This document shows, one piece after another, positions 16,340 through 24,925 of a stretch of DNA of 64,000 bases (position 1 is its first letter; the number at the start of each line of letters is the position of its first letter). Where the stretch lies: contig NZ_JAJKFK010000003.1 in NCBI RefSeq assembly GCF_021653975.1, positions 248,001 through 312,000 on the forward strand, in the 5' to 3' direction. The notes beneath the pieces were generated by a model. The model did not search any database. It was given only the letters and a program-made list of their open reading frames with translations, and was not told the DNA's origin. The DNA comes from Amycolatopsis sp. GM8. Its GTDB lineage: Bacteria > Actinomycetota > Actinomycetes > Mycobacteriales > Pseudonocardiaceae. A program made the position numbers and the translations under genes.

Positions 16340-17136
16340 GGCTCCTCCCGCAGGAACCGGGTCAGCACGGGCGCGATCGCCTGCGGTTTCACCATGTGGT
16401 TCTGGCCAGGCAGCACCTGGTGCCGGGAATCGGGCAGCGCGGCCGCCACCGCCCGCACGGAGTTGAGCATCCACTGTGGACTCTTGCCGCCCGCGGCGGC
16501 CAGCGCCGGGATCTTGACCGACTCGTACTTCCCGGCGGGCAGCGGGTGGCCGTGCTGCCCCTCGTCCATGATCGTGAGGTCGTACGGGATCGTGTGCGCG
16601 ACGCCTTTCAGCTTGGCCCACACGGGAAACACCGGCATCACGGCGAGCATGAAGCCCGGCACCCCGACCTGCCGCATGAACATCTTGACCGCCTCGGTGC
16701 GCCGTCCCGCGGCCACCGCCGCCTCGACCCGGGCGGGATTGCCCTCCGGCAGCGGCTCACGGCTGTCGTCGACGATGAACGGCGGTTCGTACACGGCCAG
16801 TTTGGTGATGCCGGGGATCCGCGACGCCGCCTCGAGCGCGAGCCCCGCGCCCGAGGAAATCCCGTACACGTAAGCGGTGCCACCGGCCTCTTCGATGACG
16901 GCTTCGAGGTCTTCGACTTCGCGCTCGACGGCGTACGGCAAGGTGTTGCCGCTCTCGCCGCGGCCCCGGCGGTCGTAGGTGTAGACGGTGAAGTCGCTCT
17001 TCAGCTGTTCCGCGAGTGGCCGGCTCGGGCCGGACGCCCGGTAGCACAACGCGCCGTCCACCAGGACGACGGCCGGTCCCGCGCCGGATCTTTCGTACGC
17101 GATGGCCGTGCCATCGCGGGAAGTCACAGTTGTCAT
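16336..17136 (-). CDS. alpha/beta hydrolase
   Basis: 266 residues. The oxyanion strand is VVLVDGALCYR, the nucleophile elbow is GISSG (S94), and QVLPGQNHMVKP supplies the late histidine. YTYDRRGRGESGN is the usual strand-4 region. It resembles uncharacterised esterase/peroxidase-like hydrolases. It is divergent from a TetR gene with a 21-bp palindrome between them, so it is probably the repressed target, with the DUF1905 gene as second cistron. Confidence 0.83.
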   Translation of the reverse strand: MTTVTSRDGTAIAYERSGAGPAVVLVDGALCYRASGPSRPLAEQLKSDFTVYTYDRRGRGESGNTLPYAVEREVEDLEAVIEEAGGTAYVYGISSGAGLALEAASRIPGITKLAVYEPPFIVDDSREPLPEGNPARVEAAVAAGRRTEAVKMFMRQVGVPGFMLAVMPVFPVWAKLKGVAHTIPYDLTIMDEGQHGHPLPAGKYESVKIPALAAAGGKSPQWMLNSVRAVAAALPDSRHQVLPGQNHMVKPQAIAPVLTRFLREEP

Positions 17137-17177
17137 GGTCCCCTCCCAACGAGTGTTGCCAGCACGGTACTATTTCG

Positions 17178-17198
17178 AGTACTAGACCGTCCAGTACT
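17178..17198. promoter_or_regulatory. TetR operator candidate
   Basis: AGTACT (17178-17183), GACCGTC (17185-17191) and AGTACT (17193-17198) form a 21-bp near-perfect dyad of the TAGAC-n-GTC type used by many actinobacterial TetR proteins. It lies 19 bp upstream of the TetR ATG and 42 bp upstream of the hydrolase ATG. Confidence 0.7.
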
Positions 17199-17216
17199 AT
17201 TCGTTGGGAGGCCTCG

Positions 17217-17843
17217 ATGCCCGAGGACACGAGCCGGTCGGGCCGCAAGCGCCAGGCGATCGTCGGGGCCGCCACCGCGCTCTTCCTGAGCAAGGGCTAC
17301 ACGGACACGAGCATGGACGAGGTCGCCGCGGCGGCCGCGGTGTCCAAGCAGACGGTCTACAAGCACTTCGTGGACAAGGAAAAGCTGTTCAGCGACATCG
17401 TGCTCGGCACGCTCGCCGACGTCGCCGAGCCGTTCGCGACGGAGATCCAAGCGCTCACCGAGACCGAAGACGTCGAGAAGGAACTCGGCGAGCTGGCCCG
17501 CGGCTATGTCGCGGCGGTCCTGCAGCCGCGGGTGGTGCAGCTTCGGCGGCTGGTCATCAGCGAGGCCCGGCGGCTGCCCGCGCTCAGCCGCGCCTACTAC
17601 GAACGGGCCCCCGAACGCACGCTCAACCGGCTGGCGGACTGCTTCGCGCAGCTGGCCGGGCGCGGCGTGCTGAAGGTCGACGACGCCTCCGTCGCCGCCG
17701 AGCACTTCGCGTTCCTGGTCCTGGGCCGGCTGCTGGACAAGGCGTTGTTCTACGGGCAGCCGGAACCGGTGGCGAAGGCCGATCTCGAGCGCTCGGCCGA
17801 CGCCGGGGTCCGCGTCTTCCTCGCCGCGTACCGGCCTCGCTGA
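17217..17843 (+). CDS. TetR/AcrR family transcriptional regulator
   Basis: 208 residues; ATG 17217 follows TTGGGAGG. The HTH reads TSMDEVAAAAAVSKQTVYKHFVDKEKLF. The C-terminal part (VVQLRRLVISEARRLPALSRAYYERAPERTL) matches the TetR_C_7/AefR-like group. It probably controls the divergent hydrolase operon via the 17178-17198 palindrome. It ends 5 bp from the convergent SDR gene. Confidence 0.88.
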   Translation: MPEDTSRSGRKRQAIVGAATALFLSKGYTDTSMDEVAAAAAVSKQTVYKHFVDKEKLFSDIVLGTLADVAEPFATEIQALTETEDVEKELGELARGYVAAVLQPRVVQLRRLVISEARRLPALSRAYYERAPERTLNRLADCFAQLAGRGVLKVDDASVAAEHFAFLVLGRLLDKALFYGQPEPVAKADLERSADAGVRVFLAAYRPR

Positions 17844-17847
17844 CCCC

Positions 17848-18597
17848 TCAGACCGCCGCGCCGCCGGTGACCGGCAGTACCACGCCCGTCACGAACGACG
17901 CGCGGTCGCTGAGCAGCCACGCGGCCGCCTCGCCGATCTCCTCCGGTGCGCCGGGCCGGCCGAGCGGGATGCCCCCGGTGATGCGGTCGATCACGCCCGG
18001 GTCGTGGTCGTTCCACTCCTCGACCATCTCGGTGAGCACCAGGCCCGGGGCGATCGCGTTGACCCGGATCCCGGCCGGCGCGTATGTCACGGCCGCCGAT
18101 TCGGTGAGGCTGTTGACGCCGCGTTTGGCCGCCCCGTACGCCGGCAGGGCCGGGTTGGCGTGCAGGCTGCCCACGCTGCTGGTGTTGACGATCGCGCCGC
18201 CTTCGGTCATGGCCTTCACCTCGGCCGACACGGCGTAGAAGACGCCCTTGAGGTTGACCCGCATGATGCGGTCGAAGTCGTCCTCGGGGAAATCCGCGAT
18301 GGGGTGCGGCGGACCGTTGACCCCGGCGTTGTTGAACGCGACGTCGAGCCGCCCGTGCCGCTCGACGACCGTCTGCACGGCGTGCTCGATACTGGTCAGG
18401 TCCGCGAGATCGGTGACCACGTAGGACGCGCCGGGGATGTCCTCGGCGACGGCTTTCAGGGCGTTTTCGGTGCGGGCGGCCAGGACAACCGTCGCACCTT
18501 CGCGGGCGAACACGCGAGCCGCGGCGGCCCCGATCCCACGGCTGGCCCCGGTGACCAGCGCGATCTTGCCGGACAGGATTCCGTTGTTCTGTGTCAT
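17848..18597 (-). CDS. SDR family oxidoreductase
   Basis: 249 residues from ATG 18597. Classical SDR motifs are present: TGASRGIGAAAARVF, FNNAGVNG, the NTSSVGS serine, and YGAAK (Tyr/Lys pair). The C-terminus LPVTGGAAV varies the usual PVDGG. It is probably an NAD(P)-dependent alcohol or ketone dehydrogenase. It is divergent from the XRE/MmyB regulator at 18684, the standard layout for this regulator family and its SDR target. Confidence 0.86.
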   Translation of the reverse strand: MTQNNGILSGKIALVTGASRGIGAAAARVFAREGATVVLAARTENALKAVAEDIPGASYVVTDLADLTSIEHAVQTVVERHGRLDVAFNNAGVNGPPHPIADFPEDDFDRIMRVNLKGVFYAVSAEVKAMTEGGAIVNTSSVGSLHANPALPAYGAAKRGVNSLTESAAVTYAPAGIRVNAIAPGLVLTEMVEEWNDHDPGVIDRITGGIPLGRPGAPEEIGEAAAWLLSDRASFVTGVVLPVTGGAAV

Positions 18598-18683
18598 GAC
18601 CCCAGCGTGCGGCGGAGCGGGTGTCCGGTGGCAGGCCCTGGCGATACCTGGCTGAACCGCCGGGCCTGGGTCATCCTGGATGA

Positions 18684-19514
18684 GTGGACAAACACGAGCT
18701 CGGCCGGTTCCTGCGGCTGCACCGCGAGCGGCTGACCCCGGCGACGGTGGGGCTGCCGGCGGCGGGGCCCCGCCGCACACCGGGCCTGCGCCGTGAGGAA
18801 GTGGCTCAGCTGGCGCACATCTCGACGCAGTACTACACCCGGCTGGAGCAGGCCCGCGGGCCGCAACCGTCGCGGCATGTGCTGGCCGCGCTCGGCCGGG
18901 CGCTGCGCCTGAACGACGCCGAACGGGACCTCCTGTACACGCTCGGCGGCCAGCAGGCCGAACCGCCGGGGCCCTCCCCCGACGTGCCGGACCGGATCCT
19001 GGATCTCATCGAGCGGCTGCCGCACACCGCGGCGCTCGTGCTCGACGCGAAGTACGACATCCTGGCGTGGAACCCGCTCGCGGCCGCGCTGCTGGAGGAC
19101 TTCTCGGCGCAGCCACGCCGGGAGCGCAACATGATCCGACGGTATTTCCTGGACCCCGTCCGCGGGCACTACGGCATGACGGGCGACGGTGACTTCGGCC
19201 AGTTCGCCGCCGGACACCTGCGGGCCGCCGCCGCGCGCTACCCCGACGACCCCGCGACCCAGGGGCTCATCCGTGACCTCCTGCGCCACAGCCCCGAGTT
19301 CGCGGCGCTGTGGCCCAGCGGCGAGGTCTCCGACCGGCGGCACCTGCTCAAGACCATCGACCACCCGCAGCTCGGCCGGATCGAGCTGACCTGCGACATC
19401 CTCGTCATCCCCGAACGCGACCAGCATGTGGTGCTGCTGACCGCCGAACCCGGCACGCCGGCGCACGACGCCCTGCAACTGCTGTCGGTGATCGGCCTGC
19501 AACAGTTCACCTGA
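18684..19514 (+). CDS. XRE family regulator with MmyB-like ligand domain
   Basis: 276 residues from GTG 18684. The N-terminal helix-turn-helix contains RRTPGLRREEVAQLAHISTQYYTRLEQARGPQPSRHVLAALGRAL, here read as successive motifs. The C-terminal domain (LDAKYDILAWNPLAAALLEDF, IRRYFLDPVRG, LVIPERDQHVVLLTAEPGT) is MmyB-like, a fold reported to bind fatty acids or quinone-like ligands. Such genes usually sit divergent to an SDR they control, as here. Confidence 0.88.
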   Translation: MDKHELGRFLRLHRERLTPATVGLPAAGPRRTPGLRREEVAQLAHISTQYYTRLEQARGPQPSRHVLAALGRALRLNDAERDLLYTLGGQQAEPPGPSPDVPDRILDLIERLPHTAALVLDAKYDILAWNPLAAALLEDFSAQPRRERNMIRRYFLDPVRGHYGMTGDGDFGQFAAGHLRAAAARYPDDPATQGLIRDLLRHSPEFAALWPSGEVSDRRHLLKTIDHPQLGRIELTCDILVIPERDQHVVLLTAEPGTPAHDALQLLSVIGLQQFT

Positions 19515-19919
19515 CCGGCGTCTCGGCGGCCGCCTGCTCGGGTACCCGCACACCGGTGAAGGCCGGCCGCCGGCGCACGGCAGCCGTCCAGCCCGGCGGG
19601 TGCGACCGCTCCCGGCCATCGCGTCGCCGCCATATGCACGCCGGGGACCTTGTTCTGTTCCCGCCCGGGCGTGAAGACCGGCCGTCCACGGAGTAGCGCA
19701 CGGCCTGGCCATGACGCTCGGTGCGGGCAACCAGCGGACTGTCCAGCGGCGCGGCCGCGCGCGAAGCCGGATCGGCATCGCGGCTGGTCGACGCCTCGCG
19801 GCCGTGCCCGGGCTCGGCCGGTCCATTATGGACATGCGGCGGAAAAGCGCCCCCGGGCTCGACAGCACCGGGCCCGGCCCGGGAGAATCGGGGATCCGCA
19901 CCGGGCTGAGAGGACCAGC
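19515..19919. other. 405-bp stretch without a recognisable gene
   Basis: Reading frames on both strands are open for short distances only and show biased, Pro/Arg-rich translations with no family resemblance. The stretch contains one GTCC-N5-GGAC palindrome (19821-19833) and the Shine-Dalgarno GAGAGGA (19907-19913) of the next gene. It may contain the eroded remains of a gene, but nothing specific can be recognised. Confidence 0.4.
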
Positions 19920-20336
19920 ATGACAGCCGACCCGACGACGGCACGTGACCTCGACCGAGGTGGGCTGCCCGCGACGGCGGCGCTGGTCGCGACACTCGCC
20001 CTGTCGATCGCGGCGGGCTGGCTGGATCTGCGGCTCTACGGTGGCATCGGGCTGCTCGTGTCGACGGTGTTCGTGCTCGGCTGCGTGACCACGGTGCTCA
20101 CGGTGCGCCGCCGGGGCGTGCTGCTGGTGATGCTGTCCACACCGCTGGTGCCGATCATCGCGATCCTGGTCGTGGTGCTGGCCTTCACCCCGCGCGACCC
20201 CGACACGACGGTGCAGCTGCTCGCCACCGCGCGGCCGGTGATTGCGCATTTCCCGGCGATCGTGGGGACCACCGCGCTCGTCGTGGTGCTGGGCGTGACC
20301 CGGCTCGTGCTGAACCGGCGCGCCGCGGCGGCCTGA
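19920..20336 (+). CDS. small membrane protein, DUF6542-like
   Basis: 138 residues from ATG 19920, preceded by GAGAGGA. Four hydrophobic segments are visible: TAALVATLALSIAAGWL, GIGLLVSTVFVLGCVTTVL, PLVPIIAILVVVLAF and IVGTTALVVVLGVTRLVL, with Arg-rich short loops. The LP-start and the VFVLGCVTTVLTVRRRGVL core match the actinobacterial DUF6542 group. Function unknown. Confidence 0.65.
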   Translation: MTADPTTARDLDRGGLPATAALVATLALSIAAGWLDLRLYGGIGLLVSTVFVLGCVTTVLTVRRRGVLLVMLSTPLVPIIAILVVVLAFTPRDPDTTVQLLATARPVIAHFPAIVGTTALVVVLGVTRLVLNRRAAAA

Positions 20337-20339
20337 CCC

Positions 20340-20966
20340 ATGACAGAGCTGACCCGGCAACAGACATCCGACGCTGTCGGTGACCTCGGCTGGCGCCTGG
20401 TCCTGGGCGCCCTGTGCAGCACGGTGCGCGTGCCGTCGCTCGCCGAGGGTGCGCGGCTGGTGGCCCGGCTCGAGGACGACGGAATGCTCTGGGCGGATCT
20501 CCGGCCGGACCGCGTGGTCCTGACCCTGCCCGAAGCCAGGACCGCCGGCGGTGTCGGGCTGGCCGCCCGGATCTCGGCGGCCGTGCGCGAGTCCGGCCTG
20601 GTCACCGAGCCCGGCCCGGTGCAGCTGCTGGAGATCGCGATCGACGCGCTCGACATCCCGGCGATCCGGCCGTTCTGGAAGTCGGCACTCGGTTACGTGG
20701 ACGAGACGCCGGGTGGTGCGCTGCTCGATCCGCACGGCCGGGGCCCGGCTGTATGGTTCCAGCAGATGGACGCGCCGCGCCCGCAGCGCAACCGCATCCA
20801 CCTCGACATCTCGGTGCCGCACGACGAAGCAACGGAGCGCATCCGGGCAGCGCTCGACGCCGGCGGCACCCTGCGCTCGGACGCCGAGGCGCCCGCGTTC
20901 TGGGTGCTGGCCGACGCCGAGGGCAACGAAGCCTGCGTCACCACCTGGCAGGGCCGCGACCCTTAG
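20340..20966 (+). CDS. VOC-family protein with degenerate pterin-dehydratase-like N-terminus
   Basis: 208 residues. The first ~95 residues (LTRQQTSDAVGDLGWRLV, then LARLEDDGMLWADLRPDRVVLTLPEARTAGGVGLAARI as separate elements) follow the pterin-4a-carbinolamine dehydratase fold, but the catalytic HHP-type histidines are missing. The C-terminal ~110 residues (LEIAIDALDIPAIRPFWKSALGY, NRIHLDISVPHDEA, WVLADAEGNEACVT) are a glyoxalase/VOC domain. The gene begins 4 bp after the DUF6542 stop and is probably cotranscribed. Such fusions are common in actinobacteria and lack a known reaction. Confidence 0.75.
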   Translation: MTELTRQQTSDAVGDLGWRLVLGALCSTVRVPSLAEGARLVARLEDDGMLWADLRPDRVVLTLPEARTAGGVGLAARISAAVRESGLVTEPGPVQLLEIAIDALDIPAIRPFWKSALGYVDETPGGALLDPHGRGPAVWFQQMDAPRPQRNRIHLDISVPHDEATERIRAALDAGGTLRSDAEAPAFWVLADAEGNEACVTTWQGRDP

Positions 20967-21087
20967 AGAGTGTTGTGAATTGGCTTGCGTAGCGGTGCGG
21001 GCAGCGGAACCTGAGGCGGTGCGAGGTGACGGCCCACGGCGAGCGGCTCCGCCGCTCAGGAAACCGGATCCAGTCCACAAAGGACGG
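20967..21087. other. intergenic segment with a 6-bp-stem hairpin
   Basis: It follows the VOC gene. GAGCGG-N5-CCGCTC at 21041-21057 can form a hairpin between two converging genes, so it may terminate transcription, although no T-run follows. A GTCCACAAAGGAC palindrome (21073-21085) lies next to the GerW stop. Confidence 0.35.
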
Positions 21088-21441
21088 TTAGTCGGCGGAC
21101 CGCAGGACCTTCGCGCGCGCCCGGACGATCTGGGCGCGCGTGACCAGGTAGGCGATCGCCACCACGCCGACCGTCATCACGAGGCGGTTCACGTCCACCG
21201 CGGGCAGCCAGCCCACCCGGTCGCCGTTGATCAGGTACGCGCCGACCGGGCGGGCACCGACTCCGAAACCGCCGCCTTCGCCTTCCTGGCCCTTCTCGTC
21301 CTGCCCGTTGCCGCCACCGGCGCCGCCGGACACGACGGCCGCGGGAACCAGCACCACCCCGTCGCGCTCGATGGGATCGGCGAACACGCGGCGAACGGAG
21401 ATCGCGTCTCGTACGGTTGTCGCAAGTTCAGTGAACTTCAT
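21088..21441 (-). CDS. GerW (YtfJ)-family sporulation-type protein
   Basis: 117 residues from ATG 21441. VRDAISVRRVFADPIERDGVVLVPAAVVSGGAG (read in parts), a Gly-rich linker, then GFGVGARPVGAYLINGDRVGWLPAVDVNRLV and a C-terminal hydrophobic helix match the GerW/YtfJ family. In Bacillus it is a spore protein needed for germination lysis; actinomycete members are widespread and uncharacterised. Confidence 0.82.
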   Translation of the reverse strand: MKFTELATTVRDAISVRRVFADPIERDGVVLVPAAVVSGGAGGGNGQDEKGQEGEGGGFGVGARPVGAYLINGDRVGWLPAVDVNRLVMTVGVVAIAYLVTRAQIVRARAKVLRSAD

Positions 21442-21553
21442 GCAGACCACCGTGGCGAATGGCGCGCCGCGCGGCCAGAGCCGAAGGTCACCGCCGCGCG
21501 AATCAGGGGATCTCCCTGATGCCCGCACCGGGGCTGTCCGGCACGCTGACGGT

Positions 21554-22162
21554 GTGGGGTTCGCGGAAGCCTACATACGGCTGAGCGAGGTGTCCGACCG
21601 GCGCGGCGGCGCCGAGCACCGGGCACGGATGCTCGCGGGCCTGTCCGGCCGGGTGATCGAAGTCGGCGCGGGCAACGGCCGGAACTTCGCGCACTATCCG
21701 GTGTCGGTCGCCGAAGTGCTGGCCGTCGAACCCGATCCCTTGCTGCGCCGCCATGCCGAGCACGCCGCACGCCAGGCGCGGGTGCCGGTCCACGTGGTCG
21801 GCGGCGAAGCCGATCACCTGCCCGGCGCGGACGGCGAGTTCGACGCCGCCGTGTACTCGCTCGTGCTGTGTTCGGTTCCTGACCCGGCCACCGCGCTGGC
21901 CGAGGCGCGGCGGGTGCTGCGCCCGGGCGGGGAACTGCGCTTCTACGAGCACATCCGCAGCGGCAACCCGGTGTTCGGCGCGCTGGAGGACCTCGTCACC
22001 CCGCTGTGGACCCGAGTCGCCGGTGGCTGCCATCCCAACCGGGACACCGGGAACGCGCTGCGCCGCGCGGGTTTCACCGTCGACGCCGACCGGTTCGGGT
22101 TCCGGCCACAGGCCCTGCACCCGCCGGTCGCGCACATCATCGGCACCGCACGCAGCACCTGA
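21554..22162 (+). CDS. class I SAM-dependent methyltransferase
   Basis: 202 residues from GTG 21554. Motif I is VIEVGAGNGRNFAHY, with strand 2 VLAVEPDPLLRRHA, motif II FDAAVYSLVLCSVPDP and post-II RRVLRPGGELRFYEHI. The C-terminus (CHPNRDTGNALRRAGFTV) matches the UbiE-like/METTL7-like group. The upstream spacer is GC-rich and no strong Shine-Dalgarno sequence is seen, so the start is uncertain. A small SHOCT gene follows after 16 bp. Confidence 0.78.
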   Translation: MGFAEAYIRLSEVSDRRGGAEHRARMLAGLSGRVIEVGAGNGRNFAHYPVSVAEVLAVEPDPLLRRHAEHAARQARVPVHVVGGEADHLPGADGEFDAAVYSLVLCSVPDPATALAEARRVLRPGGELRFYEHIRSGNPVFGALEDLVTPLWTRVAGGCHPNRDTGNALRRAGFTVDADRFGFRPQALHPPVAHIIGTARST

Positions 22163-22178
22163 CGAGAGGAACGCGGAC

Positions 22179-22427
22179 ATGTTCTGGCACGGGCACGGTT
22201 TCGGCGGCTGGGGATTCGGGCTGACGCCCCTGCTGTTCTGGCTGGTGGTGATCATCGGAATCGTGGTACTGACCCGGTATCTGCGCCGCGGGCCGCGGCA
22301 CTTCGGTCCGCGCCCGACGCCGGAGCAGCTGCTCGCGGAGCGGTTCGCGCGCGGCGAGATCAGCGAGGACGCGTACCGCCGCGCGCTGGACACCCTGCAC
22401 CGGCCGGACGCCACCGACCGGCTGTAA
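22179..22427 (+). CDS. SHOCT-domain small membrane protein
   Basis: 82 residues. A His/Gly/Trp-rich start (MFWHGHGFGGWGFG) leads to one transmembrane helix (LLFWLVVIIGIVVLTRYL). After a Pro/Arg-rich linker comes the SHOCT motif (PEQLLAERFARGEISEDAY). SHOCT domains are short oligomerisation tails of bacterial membrane proteins. GACGAGAGGA supplies the ribosome site. Probably cotranscribed with the methyltransferase. Confidence 0.82.
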   Translation: MFWHGHGFGGWGFGLTPLLFWLVVIIGIVVLTRYLRRGPRHFGPRPTPEQLLAERFARGEISEDAYRRALDTLHRPDATDRL

Positions 22428-22439
22428 GGCCCCGCGCCG

Positions 22440-23828
22440 TCAGACCTTCGCGCTGCGCAGCAAGGTGCGGGCGCGCAGGTCCAGCTCGATCTGTTCGAGG
22501 CTGCGCCCCTTCGTCTCCGGCACGAGCCACTTGGTGAGCACGAACAGCACGACGTTGATCGCGGCGAAGACGAACATCGAGCCGCCGATGCCGAGGTTCT
22601 TCGGGTCGGACATGATCGGGAACACCGCGGTCACCACACCGGTCGCCGCCCACAGCACGACGCTCGCGACACCCATCCCGGCCGCGCGCTCGCGCAGCGG
22701 GAACACCTCGGCCATCATCACCCACACCACGGCGCCCCAGCCGAGTTCGTAACCGACCAGGTAGAGCACCATCGTGATCAGCATCAGCACGCCGAGCGTG
22801 CCGGTGTCGTGCACCGTCAGCACGGTGAGCCCGGCGGCGACGAGGGTCAGCACCATGATCACGTTGCCGATCAGCAGCAACGGTTTGCGGCCCCACCGGT
22901 CGACGACGAACACCACCCACGCGGTGAACAGGAACTTCGTCACGCCCAGCAGCACGCCGGACAGCAGCGCGGCCTGGGTGGCGAAGCCGAGGCTGATCAG
23001 CATCGTCGGGAAGTAGGCGTTCACCGCGTTGACGCCGCTGAACTGCTGGCCGATCGCGAGCAGCAGCGCGACGATCAGCATCGGCCGCACCCACGGCGCC
23101 CACAGGTCGCGGATCCGCCCCTTCCGCATGGTGTCGAGCCGGACGACCTCGCGGATGTTGCCGAGTTCCCCGTCGACGTCGGCGGTGCCGTGCGAGGCGA
23201 TCAGCACCGACCGCGCTTCGTCCTCGCGGCCGTTCTTGAGCAGCCACCGCGGGGTTTCCGGCAGCGCGATCAGCCCGAAGAACAGGATCACCGCCGGCAC
23301 GATCGCGCCGGCGAACATCGCCCGCCAGTTCGACGAGGACCCGAGCCCGTAGCTGACCAGGAACGCGATCAGGATGCCGAGCACGATGAAGATCTGGTTG
23401 AGCGCGCCCATCGCGCCGCGCAGCCTCGCCGGCGCCAGCTCCGAAAGGTAGGTCGGCACGGTGGACGAGGAGAACCCGATGCCGACGCCAATCACCAGCC
23501 GCGCGAGCACGAGGAGCTCGAAGGTCGGCGCGAACGTGGCGCCGAGGGTGCCGATCACCACGATCACCGCGGCGATCATGATCGTGCGGCGGCGGCCGAG
23601 CCACTCGTTGACCCGGGGCGAGAAGATCGCCCCGATCACCGCGCCGACCGAGATGCTGGCGGTGATGATTCCCTTGTCCCAGGCCGACAACGACCAGACC
23701 TTGCCGATGAACGGCAGGACCCCGGAGATCACCCCGAGGTCGTAGCCGAACAGGATGCCGCCTAGCGCTCCGAAGAAGTACAGCGTGGTTCTGCCGATGG
23801 TCCGCCGTGGGGGCGCTGTCCGCGTCAT
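22440..23828 (-). CDS. MFS sugar-type transporter
   Basis: 462 residues from ATG 23828, about 12 membrane helices. Sugar-porter hallmarks are present: GYDLGVISGVLPF in helix 1, RLVIGVGIGFSSSTVPTYLSE, ALPETPRWLL at the end of the first half, QQFSGVNAVNAYFP in helix 7, DRWGRKPLL and a C-terminal VPETKGRSLEQIE. It is downstream of the KdgD gene (32-bp gap) and faces the same promoter region as the dehydratase, so the likely cargo is a hexarate such as galactarate, talarate or glucarate. Confidence 0.85.
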   Translation of the reverse strand: MTRTAPPRRTIGRTTLYFFGALGGILFGYDLGVISGVLPFIGKVWSLSAWDKGIITASISVGAVIGAIFSPRVNEWLGRRRTIMIAAVIVVIGTLGATFAPTFELLVLARLVIGVGIGFSSSTVPTYLSELAPARLRGAMGALNQIFIVLGILIAFLVSYGLGSSSNWRAMFAGAIVPAVILFFGLIALPETPRWLLKNGREDEARSVLIASHGTADVDGELGNIREVVRLDTMRKGRIRDLWAPWVRPMLIVALLLAIGQQFSGVNAVNAYFPTMLISLGFATQAALLSGVLLGVTKFLFTAWVVFVVDRWGRKPLLLIGNVIMVLTLVAAGLTVLTVHDTGTLGVLMLITMVLYLVGYELGWGAVVWVMMAEVFPLRERAAGMGVASVVLWAATGVVTAVFPIMSDPKNLGIGGSMFVFAAINVVLFVLTKWLVPETKGRSLEQIELDLRARTLLRSAKV

Positions 23829-23860
23829 TGCCGAGTCGCCTTTCTCTGTCGTGCGGGGAG

Positions 23861-24787
23861 CTACCGATGGGGATCGAGGCCGCCGAGCACCGTGAGGCCG
23901 TGGTCGACGATGTTCGCCAGCCGGTCGAGTTGCGCGGGTGAGGGCTCCGCGAGCGGTGGCCGGACCGGACCGGCCTTGGTGCCACGCAACCGGGCCGCGG
24001 CCTTCACCAGCGACACCGCGAAGCCGGGTGTCTCGTCGCGCAGTGCCACGAGCGGCAGGTAGAAGCCTTCGAGCAGGGCGTCCATCACGGCGTGGTCGTT
24101 CTCGCCGAGCGCGCGGTGGAAGCGGTGGGCGATCTCCGGCGCGAAGCAGTGCACGGCCGAGGAGTACCGCGCGACGCCGATCGCCGAGTACGCCCGCGCC
24201 GACACCTCCGCGGTCGGCAAGCCGTTGAAGAACAGGAAATCCGGTGAGGCCGCGCGAATCGTGGTGACGATCCGGGTCATCAGGTCCACGTCCCCGAAGC
24301 CGTCCTTGAGCCCGGCCACCGACGGGATGTCTACCAAGGACAGTGCGGTCGCGGCGGTGAACACGCCCGGCGAGCGGTGGTAGACGATCACCGGGATCGA
24401 CGTGTCGCCGATCGCGAAGCGCACGTAGTCCAGCAATCCGCCCGGCGGGCCGGAAACCAGGTACGGCGGCATGAGCAGCACCCCGTCGGCGCCGCCGGCC
24501 TCGGCGGCGGCCACCCCCAGCCGGGCCGCCGCCGCTCCCCCACCGGCACCCACCCAGACCGGGACCCGGCCGGCGACGACTTCGCGTGCCGTGCGCAGGA
24601 CCGCGGCGTGCTCGTCCGGTGCGAGCGAGCTGAACTCCCCGGTGCCGCACGCGACGAACAGCGCGCCGGCGCCGGCGGCGACGTGGCCGTCCACGTTCTC
24701 CCGGAAGCCGTCGAGGTTCAGGGCGAGGTCCTCGGTGAACGGGGTGAGGGGAAACGCGAGCAGGCCATCCAGCCCGGGCAGCGCCAT
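23861..24787 (-). CDS. kdgD: 5-dehydro-4-deoxyglucarate dehydratase
   Basis: 308 residues in the DHDPS/N-acetylneuraminate lyase superfamily. LLAFPLTPF at the start, the FVACGTGEFSSL loop, the conserved tyrosine in VIVYHRSPGV (Y136) and the Schiff-base lysine in VAGLKDGFGD (K161) match KdgD, which converts 5-keto-4-deoxy-D-glucarate to 2-oxoglutarate semialdehyde with loss of water and CO2. The neighbouring enolase-superfamily dehydratase would make its substrate. The semialdehyde dehydrogenase is not in the window. Confidence 0.87.
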   Translation of the reverse strand: MALPGLDGLLAFPLTPFTEDLALNLDGFRENVDGHVAAGAGALFVACGTGEFSSLAPDEHAAVLRTAREVVAGRVPVWVGAGGGAAAARLGVAAAEAGGADGVLLMPPYLVSGPPGGLLDYVRFAIGDTSIPVIVYHRSPGVFTAATALSLVDIPSVAGLKDGFGDVDLMTRIVTTIRAASPDFLFFNGLPTAEVSARAYSAIGVARYSSAVHCFAPEIAHRFHRALGENDHAVMDALLEGFYLPLVALRDETPGFAVSLVKAAARLRGTKAGPVRPPLAEPSPAQLDRLANIVDHGLTVLGGLDPHR

Positions 24788-24872
24788 CGGCTTCAGTCCG
24801 TTTTCTCGCCAGTGAGCTCGCTATTCACATATACGAACTCATACCTCTTGCATGGACCGGTTCATGGATGCG

Positions 24873-24887
24873 AACCTGTTTCAGGTT
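24873..24887. promoter_or_regulatory. operator-like palindrome in the hexarate divergent promoter
   Basis: AACCTG-TTT-CAGGTT is a perfect 15-bp inverted repeat, 39 bp before the ATG of the talarate/galactarate dehydratase and 86 bp before the KdgD start. The surrounding 138 bp is unusually A/T-rich. No GntR or IclR gene is in view, so the cognate regulator would be elsewhere. Confidence 0.6.
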
Positions 24888-24925
24888 AGTATGACGGCGG
24901 TCACAAGTCAACGCCGAGGAGCACG

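Noticed and set aside
20967-21087. Remnant of an insertion sequence after the VOC gene
   Set aside because: No transposase fragment, terminal inverted repeats or target duplication could be found; only a short hairpin is visible.
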